This document shows positions 42,220 through 49,787 of a stretch of 64,000 nt of DNA, piece by piece (the stretch's first letter is position 1; every line of letters begins with the position of its first letter). The stretch is taken from the NCBI GenBank assembly GCA_963922415.1, contig CAWUIP010000003.1, positions 29,753-93,752 on the forward strand. The letters run 5' to 3'. Both the position numbers and the translations under genes were made by a program. The notes below the pieces were generated by a model. It made no database searches. It had not been told where the DNA came from and saw only the letters and a list, made by a program, of their open reading frames with translations. This DNA is from Aliishimia sp963922415 (GTDB taxonomy: Bacteria > Pseudomonadota > Alphaproteobacteria > Rhodobacterales > Rhodobacteraceae).

Positions 42220-42270
42220 GCAAATCCCGGATGGGATTTGCAAAACATCGCGTGTGGCCGCAGGCCACGC
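42220..42270 (-). repeat. tandem stem-loops upstream of rnhB
   Basis: Two adjacent hairpins: 42220-42241 has a perfect 9-bp stem GCAAATCCC/GGGATTTGC with a 4-nt loop, and 42250-42270 has an 8-bp stem around GGCC/GGCC with a 3-nt loop. They lie between the upstream gene's terminator and the rnhB start. They may be a leader structure or a dispersed REP-like element. Confidence 0.5.
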
Positions 42271-42293
42271 AATTCGAAAACGCCCGCGCAAAC

Positions 42294-42325
42294 AAAAAAA
42301 AGGGGCAGGTCCCGAACCCTGCCCC
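42294..42325 (-). terminator. Rho-independent terminator of the 42397-42924 gene
   Basis: On the minus strand an 8-bp stem GGGGCAGG/CCTGCCCC with an 8-nt loop is followed by eight T. It lies 71 bp after the stop of the small secreted-protein gene. Confidence 0.88.
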
Positions 42326-42396
42326 CAGGTGGAGCGTCCAAACATTCGGCCACAGCCGGTTTACGCGTTACTCAAACTGGTGGGACGCTCGACTGC

Positions 42397-42924
42397 TCAA
42401 TGTTGCGCGATTTGAAATCCGTTATGGCGCAGGCACCGCTTGCCCAAGACATGGCGCGGCCCGCGATCCGTCCAGATCTCACGACGGCAGGCATTGGGCA
42501 GCGCATGGGCCTGCGGGTAGTGACGGTTAAGGCAGCGCGCTGAGAAAACCTGCCGCTCCCCAAAGTATCGGATGCAGTGCGACGGCAGCGCATGGCGGCG
42601 CGCGCGTGGCGGCAAGGGGCGCGGCTTCAGATGCGCCGGCGCGTGACCATAGTGCTTCGGCTCCAGCTTATGCGCCTGCGGCTTATGCGGCACGTGAACT
42701 GGCGGCGGCGCGCTCTTGGTTGAGGTATGCGCCTTTTTGCGATCTTTGTGTTTATTGGCGACAAGGGCGCCGACCACGGCCAGGCCCAGAATCGCGGCGA
42801 TGGCTTGGTTCTGCGCGTAGTTTCCGCGCTTGTGGCTGTCGGCTTGTGCAGCCCCAACAGCCGTCAGGAAGATGGCGGCACCGGCGATAGCTGCGATGAT
42901 CCGCGTGTGACGAGATCTTGGCAT
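42397..42924 (-). CDS. secreted basic His/Pro-rich protein with Cys motif
   Basis: 175 aa from the ATG at 42924 with AAGGA upstream. A signal peptide (IIAAIAGAAIFLTAVGAAQA) is followed by a hydrophobic segment (AIAAILGLAVVGALVA), then a low-complexity region rich in His, Lys and Pro (about 65-115). The C-terminal 65 residues hold four cysteines in a regular pattern (SHCIRYFGE, ARCLNRHY, NACRREIW, KRCLRHNGF) that suggests a small disulfide-bonded domain. Similar proteins occur in Rhodobacterales; function unknown. Confidence 0.75.
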   Translation of the reverse strand: MPRSRHTRIIAAIAGAAIFLTAVGAAQADSHKRGNYAQNQAIAAILGLAVVGALVANKHKDRKKAHTSTKSAPPPVHVPHKPQAHKLEPKHYGHAPAHLKPRPLPPRARRHALPSHCIRYFGERQVFSARCLNRHYPQAHALPNACRREIWTDRGPRHVLGKRCLRHNGFQIAQH

Positions 42925-43111
42925 AGGCTTTGTCCTTTTGCAGGTTTCATGGGCACGCCAACCGATCAAGAGCAGATCACCCGGCGCTTGTGTCCCGAAC
43001 CTGGGTCGCCCCCCATGCGACAAGCAATAACGGCGCTTCGTTATCCGATAACCATCCGCCAAACCCCCAGCTGATATTGAATATCGCGGCATCACGGCGC
43101 ATGGTCCGGCT

Positions 43112-43393
43112 ATGCGACAGATGCTTTTCACTACCGCGTTGGCCGCGTGTTTCGCCACAGCCGCTTCGGCGGACTGCTATGCGGATTACAAGGCCAAACA
43201 GGACAACCCCTTGCGGCTCCACTATGGGGTTATGGCCCTTCAACGCGGCTGCGATCTCCAATCTGCCCAACGCGAGGCGCAAGCGCGCCTCTCCCAAGGC
43301 GGCTGGACCCTTCTGAACATTCTAAGTGTATTCGGGCCTGAGGGCCTTGCGGAAAGACAGGCCAGTGCCGGACAATACCACCTTCGCTTCTGA
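43112..43393 (+). CDS. small secreted protein
   Basis: 93 aa with signal peptide MLFTTALAACFATAASA. The mature part of about 70 residues has two cysteines (ADCYADYK, QRGCDLQ) that could form a disulfide, and helical content. I do not recognise a family. It overlaps the next gene's GTG start, so the two probably share a transcript. Confidence 0.65.
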   Translation: MRQMLFTTALAACFATAASADCYADYKAKQDNPLRLHYGVMALQRGCDLQSAQREAQARLSQGGWTLLNILSVFGPEGLAERQASAGQYHLRF

Positions 43394-44069
43394 CGCGCGC
43401 CGCTCCGGCCATCGCATCGTCCAGTTCGGCATTGCCGCCATCGTCGCAATTTTGGTGATCGCCGCTCTGGTGCTCTTTCTCACATTGCCAGATGCCAACG
43501 CGTTCAATGCGCGGGTCGAGCGGCTCTTTGTGGAAAACGACGACCTCACCACACAGGCCGAGATCAAACTGCTCGAAATCCTGGCGCAATCCGGCACGGC
43601 GTTTTCCGACACGCTCAACAGCTACCGCCTCGTGATCTTTGTCTTGCTGGTCTTCGCCACTGCGATCTTGATCGCCGCGCTCGTCTTTCTGGTCATGCTG
43701 GTCACTTTGAACCGCCGCATGGCGCAGATCGAGAACGCGGGCATTCAGGTCTCGTCCCTCTTGATCAGCCGCGATGAAAAGACCGTTTATCTGAACAATA
43801 TGGGCTTTAAGCTGACGGACGCCGCGATGGAGACGATGTCTGTGCTGGCCGAAGCGCGCATGGATGACGATGTGTTGTCGGGCGCCGAATTGGAGGCTTT
43901 GGTATCTGGGCGCGATGCCACCGATTGTGAAGAGGCCGCGGGCGCGACCCGCATCAAACGCCTGCGCGACGGGCTTGGCAATCAGATGGTCAGTGCGCTC
44001 TTGGTCAAGAACATCTCCAAACGCGGCTATATGCTGGCGGTCGAAAAGGACGTCATCCGGGTGTTGTAA
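43365..44069 (+). CDS. two-TM membrane protein with C-terminal OmpR-like winged helix
   Basis: 234 aa from the GTG at 43365, with GGAAAGA upstream; an ATG frame from 43326 is less likely. TM1 spans about residues 19-42 and TM2 about 89-113, with a short loop between (FNARVERLFVENDDL). The cytoplasmic C-terminal part (about 140-230) follows the PhoB/OmpR winged-helix plan: FKLTDAAMETMSVLAEA, VLSGAELEALVSG, TRIKRLRDGLGN and LVKNISKRGYMLAV, the last corresponding to the IRTVRGxGYxL wing. It could be a membrane-anchored DNA-binding protein. This is inference from pattern only. Confidence 0.7.
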   Translation: MPDNTTFASDARRSGHRIVQFGIAAIVAILVIAALVLFLTLPDANAFNARVERLFVENDDLTTQAEIKLLEILAQSGTAFSDTLNSYRLVIFVLLVFATAILIAALVFLVMLVTLNRRMAQIENAGIQVSSLLISRDEKTVYLNNMGFKLTDAAMETMSVLAEARMDDDVLSGAELEALVSGRDATDCEEAAGATRIKRLRDGLGNQMVSALLVKNISKRGYMLAVEKDVIRVL

Positions 44070-44120
44070 GCGCCGCTCTGCGCGGGCATGGTGCCGCCAA
44101 ACGACCTCGGGGAGATGATC

Positions 44121-44900
44121 ATGGCCGCACCACATAATCCGTTCAAAGCAGCGCTGAAAGAAGGCCGCGTGGTTTGGGGCTGCTGGCTCAGCATGGCCGC
44201 ACACAATGTCACCGAAATGATGGGCACCGCCGGGTTTGACTGGCTGGTGATCGACAACGAACACACGCCAAACGATCTGCAGTCCACCCGCGACAGTCTG
44301 ATGGCGCTTGAAGCCTCTGACAGCCACGCCGTGGTCCGCGTGCCGGTGGGCGAGCCTTGGATCATCAAGCAAATGCTGGATGCGGGCGCGCAGACGATTA
44401 TCGTGCCCATGGTCGAAAGCGCCGAACAGGCGGAGTCGATGGTACGCTCTATGCGCTACCCACCGGATGGCATTCGTGGCGTCGGCTATTCAGCAGCACG
44501 CGCCAGCCGGTTTTCGACAGTTGCCGACTACGGCCAGACCGCAGAGGAAGAGCTGTGCCTGATCGTCCAAGTGGAAAACCGCGCAGGCCTGGCCGCGCTT
44601 GATGATATCCTGGCCGTTGACGGCATTGACGGCGTCTTCATCGGGCCCGCCGATCTGGGCGCGGATTTGGGGTACTTGGGCGACTTGATGCACCCGGAAG
44701 TGGTCAACACTATTCTCGACGCCCTGCAGCGGATCGCGGCCTCGGACAAGGCGCCCGGCATTCTGAGTGGCAATGAAGAGATGGTGCGCATGGCCCATAA
44801 GGCGGGCGCACAATTCATCGCCGTGGGGCAGGATATGCTGCTTTTGGCCTCGGCCTCCCGCGCTTTGTCGTCGAAATGGAAGTCTGCCACCGATCTCTGA
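44121..44900 (+). CDS. HpcH/HpaI-family class II aldolase
   Basis: 259 aa from the ATG at 44121; GGGGAG precedes at proper spacing, and an ATG at 44115 is too close to it. The TIM-barrel pyruvate-class aldolases cleave 2-keto-3-deoxy acids such as 4-hydroxy-2-oxoheptanedioate or 2-keto-3-deoxy-L-rhamnonate. Seen: WLVIDNEHTPNDLQS (catalytic His), VVRVPVG (Arg), TIIVPMVESAEQA (metal Glu), and GIDGVFIGPADLGADLGY (metal Asp). Substrate undecided. Confidence 0.92.
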   Translation: MAAPHNPFKAALKEGRVVWGCWLSMAAHNVTEMMGTAGFDWLVIDNEHTPNDLQSTRDSLMALEASDSHAVVRVPVGEPWIIKQMLDAGAQTIIVPMVESAEQAESMVRSMRYPPDGIRGVGYSAARASRFSTVADYGQTAEEELCLIVQVENRAGLAALDDILAVDGIDGVFIGPADLGADLGYLGDLMHPEVVNTILDALQRIAASDKAPGILSGNEEMVRMAHKAGAQFIAVGQDMLLLASASRALSSKWKSATDL

Positions 44901-44920
44901 TCTTGGGCCTGCGCACGCGT

Positions 44921-44935
44921 TAACCTCTTCTTAAG
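44921..44935. promoter_or_regulatory. candidate CtrA box (TTAA-N7-TTAA)
   Basis: TTAACCTCTTCTTAA matches the full CtrA-type spacing TTAA-N7-TTAA exactly. It sits 62 bp upstream of the J-domain gene ATG, in the gap after the aldolase gene. Confidence 0.45.
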
Positions 44936-44996
44936 GATTGAGCGCGGGAACCAATGCAGATGGGCTAGTGTGCTGCCTAGATACACCGGCAGGAGC

Positions 44997-45509
44997 ATGG
45001 TCGTGGCCCATCATTCGCAAAAATCGCCATACGAGTTATTGGGAGTGTCGCCCGATGATGATCCGGCGGTGATCCGGCGGGCCTGGCACGCGATGATCCG
45101 GGCCTATCATCCAGATTTGGCCAAGTCTGACCGGACAGAAGCCAACCGCCGTCTGGCCGAGATCAACGCGGCGTTTGACGCGGTTTGGGGCGACGTTGCG
45201 CCAGACCCAGCCCAGCCAAGGGACAAGGCAGACGCCGCGCACAGACGCGACTTCATGGCACGGCGTCAAAAGGAAAAGCGGCAGGCCGAAGCAGAACGCC
45301 GCGCCCACATGCGTGCGGCGAACACACCGACCGCGCCAAGATCAGAACCAGCCACAGTGGCACCGCCTCCGCCCGCCACAACGGTCATCGAGATTTCATC
45401 GCAGCAACCCGTGATGACAGAGGCGCAACTGGCACTTTACAAGTTTCTGACCGGTTTGCGCACCCTCAACAAGGCGCCACGCCAGCCGCAATACCGCGCG
45501 TCACTCTAG
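44997..45509 (+). CDS. J-domain (DnaJ-like) protein
   Basis: 170 aa from the ATG at 44997 with AGGAG upstream. The N-terminal J domain (SPYELLGVSPDDDPAVIRRA, MIRAYHPDLAKSD) has the HPD motif that stimulates Hsp70 ATPase. There is no Gly/Phe region, zinc finger or C-terminal substrate domain; a charged linker (KRQAEAERRAHMRAAN) and Pro-rich stretch follow. It is therefore a class III-type J-protein with an unknown client. Confidence 0.9.
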   Translation: MVVAHHSQKSPYELLGVSPDDDPAVIRRAWHAMIRAYHPDLAKSDRTEANRRLAEINAAFDAVWGDVAPDPAQPRDKADAAHRRDFMARRQKEKRQAEAERRAHMRAANTPTAPRSEPATVAPPPPATTVIEISSQQPVMTEAQLALYKFLTGLRTLNKAPRQPQYRASL

Positions 45510-45632
45510 GCGTATGCGGAGATCTGTTCACGACAAAGACATCGCACTGGTTCAAAAAGGCGCAAACGAAGCCTAGCCCCGCCCTGACAAATGCGTTAAG
45601 CGCGCGAGCGTTTGACATAAAGGAAAGGACCG

Positions 45633-46655
45633 ATGGGTTATAGAGTTGTCGTCGCAGGTGCCACAGGCAATGTGGGCCGCGAAATGCTGAACATTCTGGC
45701 AGAGCGCCAGTTTCCCGTGGATGAGATCGTTGCACTGGCCTCCCGAAAGAGCCTGGGCACGGAAGTTACGTTCGGCGAGACGACACTCACGACGAAGGAC
45801 CTGGACACGTTCGACTTCACAGGTTTCGACATCGCACTTTTCGCCATCGGCTCTGGCCCCACGAAGACCTACGCGCCCAAGGCGGCGGCGGCAGGTTGCG
45901 TGGTGATCGATAACTCGTCGCTGTACCGTTACGACCCGGACGTGCCGCTGATCGTGCCGGAATGCAACGCGGACGCCATCGACGGCTATGCCAAGAAGAA
46001 CATCATCGCAAACCCCAACTGCTCGACCGCGCAGATGGTGGTGGCCCTGAAGCCGTTGCACGACCGCGCGCGGATCAAGCGTGTGGTTGTGTCGACCTAC
46101 CAGTCGACATCCGGCGCGGGCAAAGACGGGATGGACGAGCTTTGGGATCAGACCAAGGCTGTCTATAACCCGACCGTCGATGTGGAGCCCAAGAAGTTCC
46201 AAAAAGAGATCGCCTTCAATGTGATCCCGCAGATCGACGTCTTCATGGAAGATGGCTCCACCAAAGAAGAGTGGAAGATGGTGGTTGAGACGAAAAAGAT
46301 CGTCGATCCCTCGATCAAGGTCACGGCGACCTGCGTGCGCGTGCCGGTGTTCGTGGGCCACTCCGAGGCGATCAACATTGAGTTTGAGGATTTCCTGGAC
46401 GAGGATGAGGCGCGCGACATTCTGCGCGAGGCGCCTGGCGTGATGGTCATCGATAAGCGGGAAGACGGCGGCTATGTGACGCCGAAGGAATGCGTCGGCG
46501 ATTTTGCGACTTTCATCAGCCGCATTCGCCAGGACAGCACGATCGACAATGGTTTGAACCTGTGGTGCGTCAGCGACAACCTGCGCAAAGGTGCTGCGTT
46601 GAATGCCGTTCAAATCGCAGAACTGCTGGGCCAGCGTGTTCTGAAAAAGGGCTAA
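45633..46655 (+). CDS. asd: aspartate-semialdehyde dehydrogenase
   Basis: 340 aa, standard length. Reduces aspartyl phosphate to the semialdehyde for lysine, threonine and methionine synthesis. Seen: the NADP-binding VAGATGNVGREML, the active-site Cys in ANPNCSTAQMVV (about residue 130), STYQSTSGAGKDGM and the substrate Arg/His segment CVRVPVFVGHSEAINIEFE. GGAAAGGA precedes the ATG. It feeds dapD and dapE elsewhere in the window. Confidence 0.97.
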   Translation: MGYRVVVAGATGNVGREMLNILAERQFPVDEIVALASRKSLGTEVTFGETTLTTKDLDTFDFTGFDIALFAIGSGPTKTYAPKAAAAGCVVIDNSSLYRYDPDVPLIVPECNADAIDGYAKKNIIANPNCSTAQMVVALKPLHDRARIKRVVVSTYQSTSGAGKDGMDELWDQTKAVYNPTVDVEPKKFQKEIAFNVIPQIDVFMEDGSTKEEWKMVVETKKIVDPSIKVTATCVRVPVFVGHSEAINIEFEDFLDEDEARDILREAPGVMVIDKREDGGYVTPKECVGDFATFISRIRQDSTIDNGLNLWCVSDNLRKGAALNAVQIAELLGQRVLKKG

Positions 46656-46801
46656 GGCCCACAGCCCGCCCTGGTCAAAGCCCGGGGCGGGTGCCGCGCA
46701 TCTTTGCACAGTGTCTGCACAAGATTTGTGGCAGCGGCCCTTTCTTCGGCGGCTCTGACGCGCCAAAGTGGTACGTATCATGTCCTTGAAAGGTATCTCT
46801 G

Positions 46802-48430
46802 ATGCGTCTGTTCTGGGCCGTCTTGGCCATCGCCCCGTTGAGTGTCTCAGCAGAGACGTTCGTGATCCCCAGCCAAACCACCTCCGCGCTGATCTATTCC
46901 ACAATTGGTGTTGCGACCCATACTGTCACGCTGGATCTGCCTGCCGGGCGGCATCAACTGGTGTTTCCAGACCTGCCGCCGGACATCTGGATGGAGAGCC
47001 TGCGGATGGAGGCGCCCGGGGTGACACTTGGGGCGGTTCGGATGCGCAAGGATTTCGTGCCGCCGCGCCCGGACGCGGATGATCCAGATATCGAAGCGGC
47101 AGAGGCCCGGATTGAAGCCGTCGAAGACCAGATCCGCGACCTGGAGACAGAGGTTGCCCGGCTCGAACTGCGCCGCGATGCTGCCAAGGACCGCATCTCT
47201 TTCCTGCAGGACCTTGGCAAGAACGAAGGTTTGGCCGCCTCAACTGCCACACTGCAAGAAACCGTGCGCATGATCGGCGCGGAAACCCTTGCCGCCCGCA
47301 CTGAAATTCTGGACGTCGACGTGGCTGTGCGCGGCTTTGAGGATCAATTCGAGACTCTGGAAGAGGCGCTGGAAGAGGCCGAAGCGGCATTGGTAGCGCT
47401 GGTGCCCGAGGCGGAAGATCGCCCCTATGTTGTGGTGGATGTGACGGCCCCAACGGCGCTGAACGATGTTGTGTTTTCGATCAGCTTTGAGGCGGACATG
47501 TATTGGTACCCGGAATACGACGTGCGCCTGACAGAAACCGAAACGGGCCCCATCGTATCTCTCGACCGCTATGCTGTGGTGGAGCAAAGCTCAGGCGAGA
47601 ACTGGAATGGCGTTCAGTTGACCCTGTCCAGCGAAACGCCAAGCGACGCGACGGATCCGGGCACGCTTAGGCCAGACCTGCGCCGTTTGGTGGATCCCGA
47701 AGCGCTGCAAGCGCGGCGCGCTGTCGCGGTCGGACAGCTTTCGGCGATGTCTGACGCCGTTGTCGAAGCACCTGTTATCGTGGCGGAAATAGCAGCCTCG
47801 GCAGACATGGTGGGCCTGAATATCGAGTGGTCTTTCCCCACGCCTGTGAACGTTGCCACCGATGCGGATGAGGTCCGTATCCCCTTTGACACGCTGACCT
47901 TCGACGCCGAGATCGTGGCGCGTGCTGTGCCATTGAGGCATGAGACAGCGTTCTTGATCGCCAAGGTGACCAATACCAGCGGCGAACCCTTGATTGCCGA
48001 CCAGGGGGCGCCGCTGTTTTTCGAAAGTGCGTTGGTTGGGATCGGTGAACTGCCGGACGTCGCAATTGGTGAGCGCTTTGAACTTGGGTTTGGCGCCATT
48101 CGCGGGCTGCAAATCGAACGTACCGTACTCAACCGCGCCGAAGAGGATCGAGGCATCATCAGCCGGTCCAATCAACAGTCAGAGAAGGTCCGGATCGACG
48201 TTGAAAACCTGACGGATCGGGCCTGGGATGTCGAGTTGCGCGACCGCGTCCCCTATTCCGAGCAAGAAGATCTTGAGATCACGTATCGCGCAACCCCCGC
48301 ACCCACGACCCGCGCCGTAGACGACAAGCGTGGCGTGCTTGAGTGGCGCTTTGATCTTGGGCCGTCAGACACCGCGACGTTTGAAACAGAGTTCGAGATG
48401 ACCTGGCCCGAAGGACAGATCGTGCAGTGA
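46802..48430 (+). CDS. DUF4139 exported protein (mucoidy inhibitor A-like)
   Basis: 542 aa. Signal peptide (LFWAVLAIAPLSVSA), an N-terminal beta domain of DUF4140 type (TVTLDLPAGRHQLVFPDL), and a long coiled coil (about 97-205: IEAAEARIEAVEDQIRDLE, EDQFETLEEALEEAEAA). A C-terminal DUF4139 beta region follows (MYWYPEYDVRL, WNGVQLTLSSETP). The family is periplasmic with unclear function; one member was named mucoidy inhibitor A. No lipobox. Confidence 0.87.
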   Translation: MRLFWAVLAIAPLSVSAETFVIPSQTTSALIYSTIGVATHTVTLDLPAGRHQLVFPDLPPDIWMESLRMEAPGVTLGAVRMRKDFVPPRPDADDPDIEAAEARIEAVEDQIRDLETEVARLELRRDAAKDRISFLQDLGKNEGLAASTATLQETVRMIGAETLAARTEILDVDVAVRGFEDQFETLEEALEEAEAALVALVPEAEDRPYVVVDVTAPTALNDVVFSISFEADMYWYPEYDVRLTETETGPIVSLDRYAVVEQSSGENWNGVQLTLSSETPSDATDPGTLRPDLRRLVDPEALQARRAVAVGQLSAMSDAVVEAPVIVAEIAASADMVGLNIEWSFPTPVNVATDADEVRIPFDTLTFDAEIVARAVPLRHETAFLIAKVTNTSGEPLIADQGAPLFFESALVGIGELPDVAIGERFELGFGAIRGLQIERTVLNRAEEDRGIISRSNQQSEKVRIDVENLTDRAWDVELRDRVPYSEQEDLEITYRATPAPTTRAVDDKRGVLEWRFDLGPSDTATFETEFEMTWPEGQIVQ

Positions 48431-48436
48431 CCGGTT

Positions 48437-48748
48437 CTAGAACCGCTCTGCCCGCAGGACTTGGCAATCGCTGATCGAGATGACCCCGATATGCTTTTCC
48501 ACAAGCGGAAAGACATGGGTCAGCAAGAGGTCCAACTTGTCGGGCGCGATGATGCAAACAATCTGAACCATGCCTTGACCACGGCTCACCTGGCCTTCGC
48601 GGGTCCAAGCGCCGGACGCGCCCGAGCCGCCCAAGACGGGCAGGACCGAAAAGCCGGTCACACCCGCCTCAGTCATCGCGTCGGTCAGGCGCGATTGCAT
48701 CACGCTTTCGATGATAACGGCGACCCGCTTTGCGTCATGCATCTCCAT
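48437..48748 (-). CDS. sbtB: SbtB-like PII-family signalling protein
   Basis: 103 aa, ATG 2 nt after the sbtA stop, with GGAGG inside the sbtA end. PII-fold proteins are trimers that bind nucleotides; SbtB binds AMP, ADP or cAMP and docks on SbtA to lock bicarbonate uptake. Seen: a ferredoxin-like core (KRVAVIIESVMQSRLTDAM, GFSVLPVLGGSGASG, MVQIVCIIAPDKLDLLLTHV, HIGVISISDCQVLRAERF). It lacks the C-terminal CGPxGC redox loop of many cyanobacterial SbtB proteins. Assignment rests on both fold pattern and adjacency to sbtA. Confidence 0.85.
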   Translation of the reverse strand: MEMHDAKRVAVIIESVMQSRLTDAMTEAGVTGFSVLPVLGGSGASGAWTREGQVSRGQGMVQIVCIIAPDKLDLLLTHVFPLVEKHIGVISISDCQVLRAERF

Positions 48749-48750
48749 GA

Positions 48751-49731
48751 TCAGCTTCCTCCGGTCAGGGCCGAGGCCACCGCAAGGTAAAGCGGCAGAC
48801 CCAGTGTCAGGTTAAAAGGAAAGGTAACGCCCAACGACAGAGTCAGGTAGATCGACGGGTTCGCCTCGGGCAAGGCCACGCGCATGGCCGCCGGAACCGC
48901 GATGTAGCTGGCCGAGGCCGAAAGCGCCATCATCAGCATCACGCCGCCGGTCGAGAGGCCCAAAAGCAGCCCGGCCACCAGGCCACATGCGGCACCAAGA
49001 ACGGGCATAATAAGGCCAAACATCAGCACCGGCGCGCGCAAGACCCCGCTGCCCTGGCGCAACCCGCGCCCCGCGACAAGCCCCATATCCAGCAAGAAAA
49101 GACACAGAACGCCCTGGAACGGCGCCACGATAAAGCTGTCGATTTGGGCAAGGCCCGCGGGCCCTGTTATCCAACCAATCACGAACGCGCCAACGAGCAA
49201 AACAATGGAGCCATTGACCAGGATCTCGCGGATCAGGTCATTGTCCATGCGCCGCCCGTCGCCGCCGCGCGATACAAGCCAAAGCGCCGACAAAATGGCG
49301 GGTGCCTCCATCGCCGCTGCGACCGCGACCATGTAGCCTTCAGAGGTCACCCCGGCTTGCTCCAAAATGGATGTGGCGGCGACGAAGGTGACGATAGAGA
49401 TCGACCCGTAGTGTGCTGCGACCGCTGCCGCATCAAGGCGGGATAATTGCGTCATGCTCACAAGGAGCCCGAACGCAAGAACGGGAAGCAAGAACGACAG
49501 GACGATACCAGAGATCAACGACCAAACGAGCGTCCCGTCCACCCCGTATTCCGCGACGCTGACCCCACCTTTAAAGCCAATCGCAAACAGAAGGTAAATC
49601 GACATCCCCTTGGCAACGGCCTCGGGCACCGACAAGTCGGATCGCGCGAGCGCTGCCAACACACCCAAAACGAAGGACAAAATGATCGGCGATACCAAGT
49701 TGTTCGCCGCAAGAGAAAGGATGTCTGTCAC
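48751..49731 (-). CDS. sbtA: SbtA-type sodium-dependent bicarbonate transporter
   Basis: 326 aa. The GTG start at 49731 has GGAG upstream. About ten membrane helices in two inverted halves. SbtA family features: FAIGFKGGVSVAEYG, VAAHYGSISIVTFVAATS, LLDMGLVAGRG and SASASYIAVPAAMR. SbtA symports bicarbonate with sodium. Downstream is sbtB, upstream a beta-carbonic anhydrase, together an inorganic-carbon module. A palindrome abuts the ribosome binding site. Confidence 0.93.
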   Translation of the reverse strand: MTDILSLAANNLVSPIILSFVLGVLAALARSDLSVPEAVAKGMSIYLLFAIGFKGGVSVAEYGVDGTLVWSLISGIVLSFLLPVLAFGLLVSMTQLSRLDAAAVAAHYGSISIVTFVAATSILEQAGVTSEGYMVAVAAAMEAPAILSALWLVSRGGDGRRMDNDLIREILVNGSIVLLVGAFVIGWITGPAGLAQIDSFIVAPFQGVLCLFLLDMGLVAGRGLRQGSGVLRAPVLMFGLIMPVLGAACGLVAGLLLGLSTGGVMLMMALSASASYIAVPAAMRVALPEANPSIYLTLSLGVTFPFNLTLGLPLYLAVASALTGGS

Positions 49732-49741
49732 CGCTAGCTCC

Positions 49742-49763
49742 TAAATGAACGATTGTTCATTTA
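49742..49763 (-). promoter_or_regulatory. 9-bp palindrome upstream of sbtA
   Basis: TAAATGAAC-GATT-GTTCATTTA is a perfect 9-bp inverted repeat with a 4-nt spacer. Its proximal half ends directly at the sbtA GGAG. A possible -35 (TTTACA on the minus strand, 49785-49780) lies upstream, so a bound protein would block transcription. The spacing and half-site resemble TetR-type operators. Confidence 0.6.
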
Positions 49764-49787
49764 ATGCCGTTTTGGCTGATGTAAAGC

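Noticed and set aside
43230..44372. 380-aa minus-strand frame across three plus-strand genes
   Set aside because: The plus-strand genes have signal, TM or aldolase motifs with ribosome binding sites. The minus frame is His/Arg-rich with none.
46665..46691. Hairpin CCCGCCC/GGGCGGG after asd considered as a terminator
   Set aside because: The stem is good, but there is no T-run on either strand within 10 nt. It may be Rho-dependent or structural only, so it was not listed as a terminator.
45573..46904. 443-aa minus-strand frame antisense to asd
   Set aside because: asd is certain from its active-site Cys and NADP motif; the antisense frame is a codon-bias shadow.
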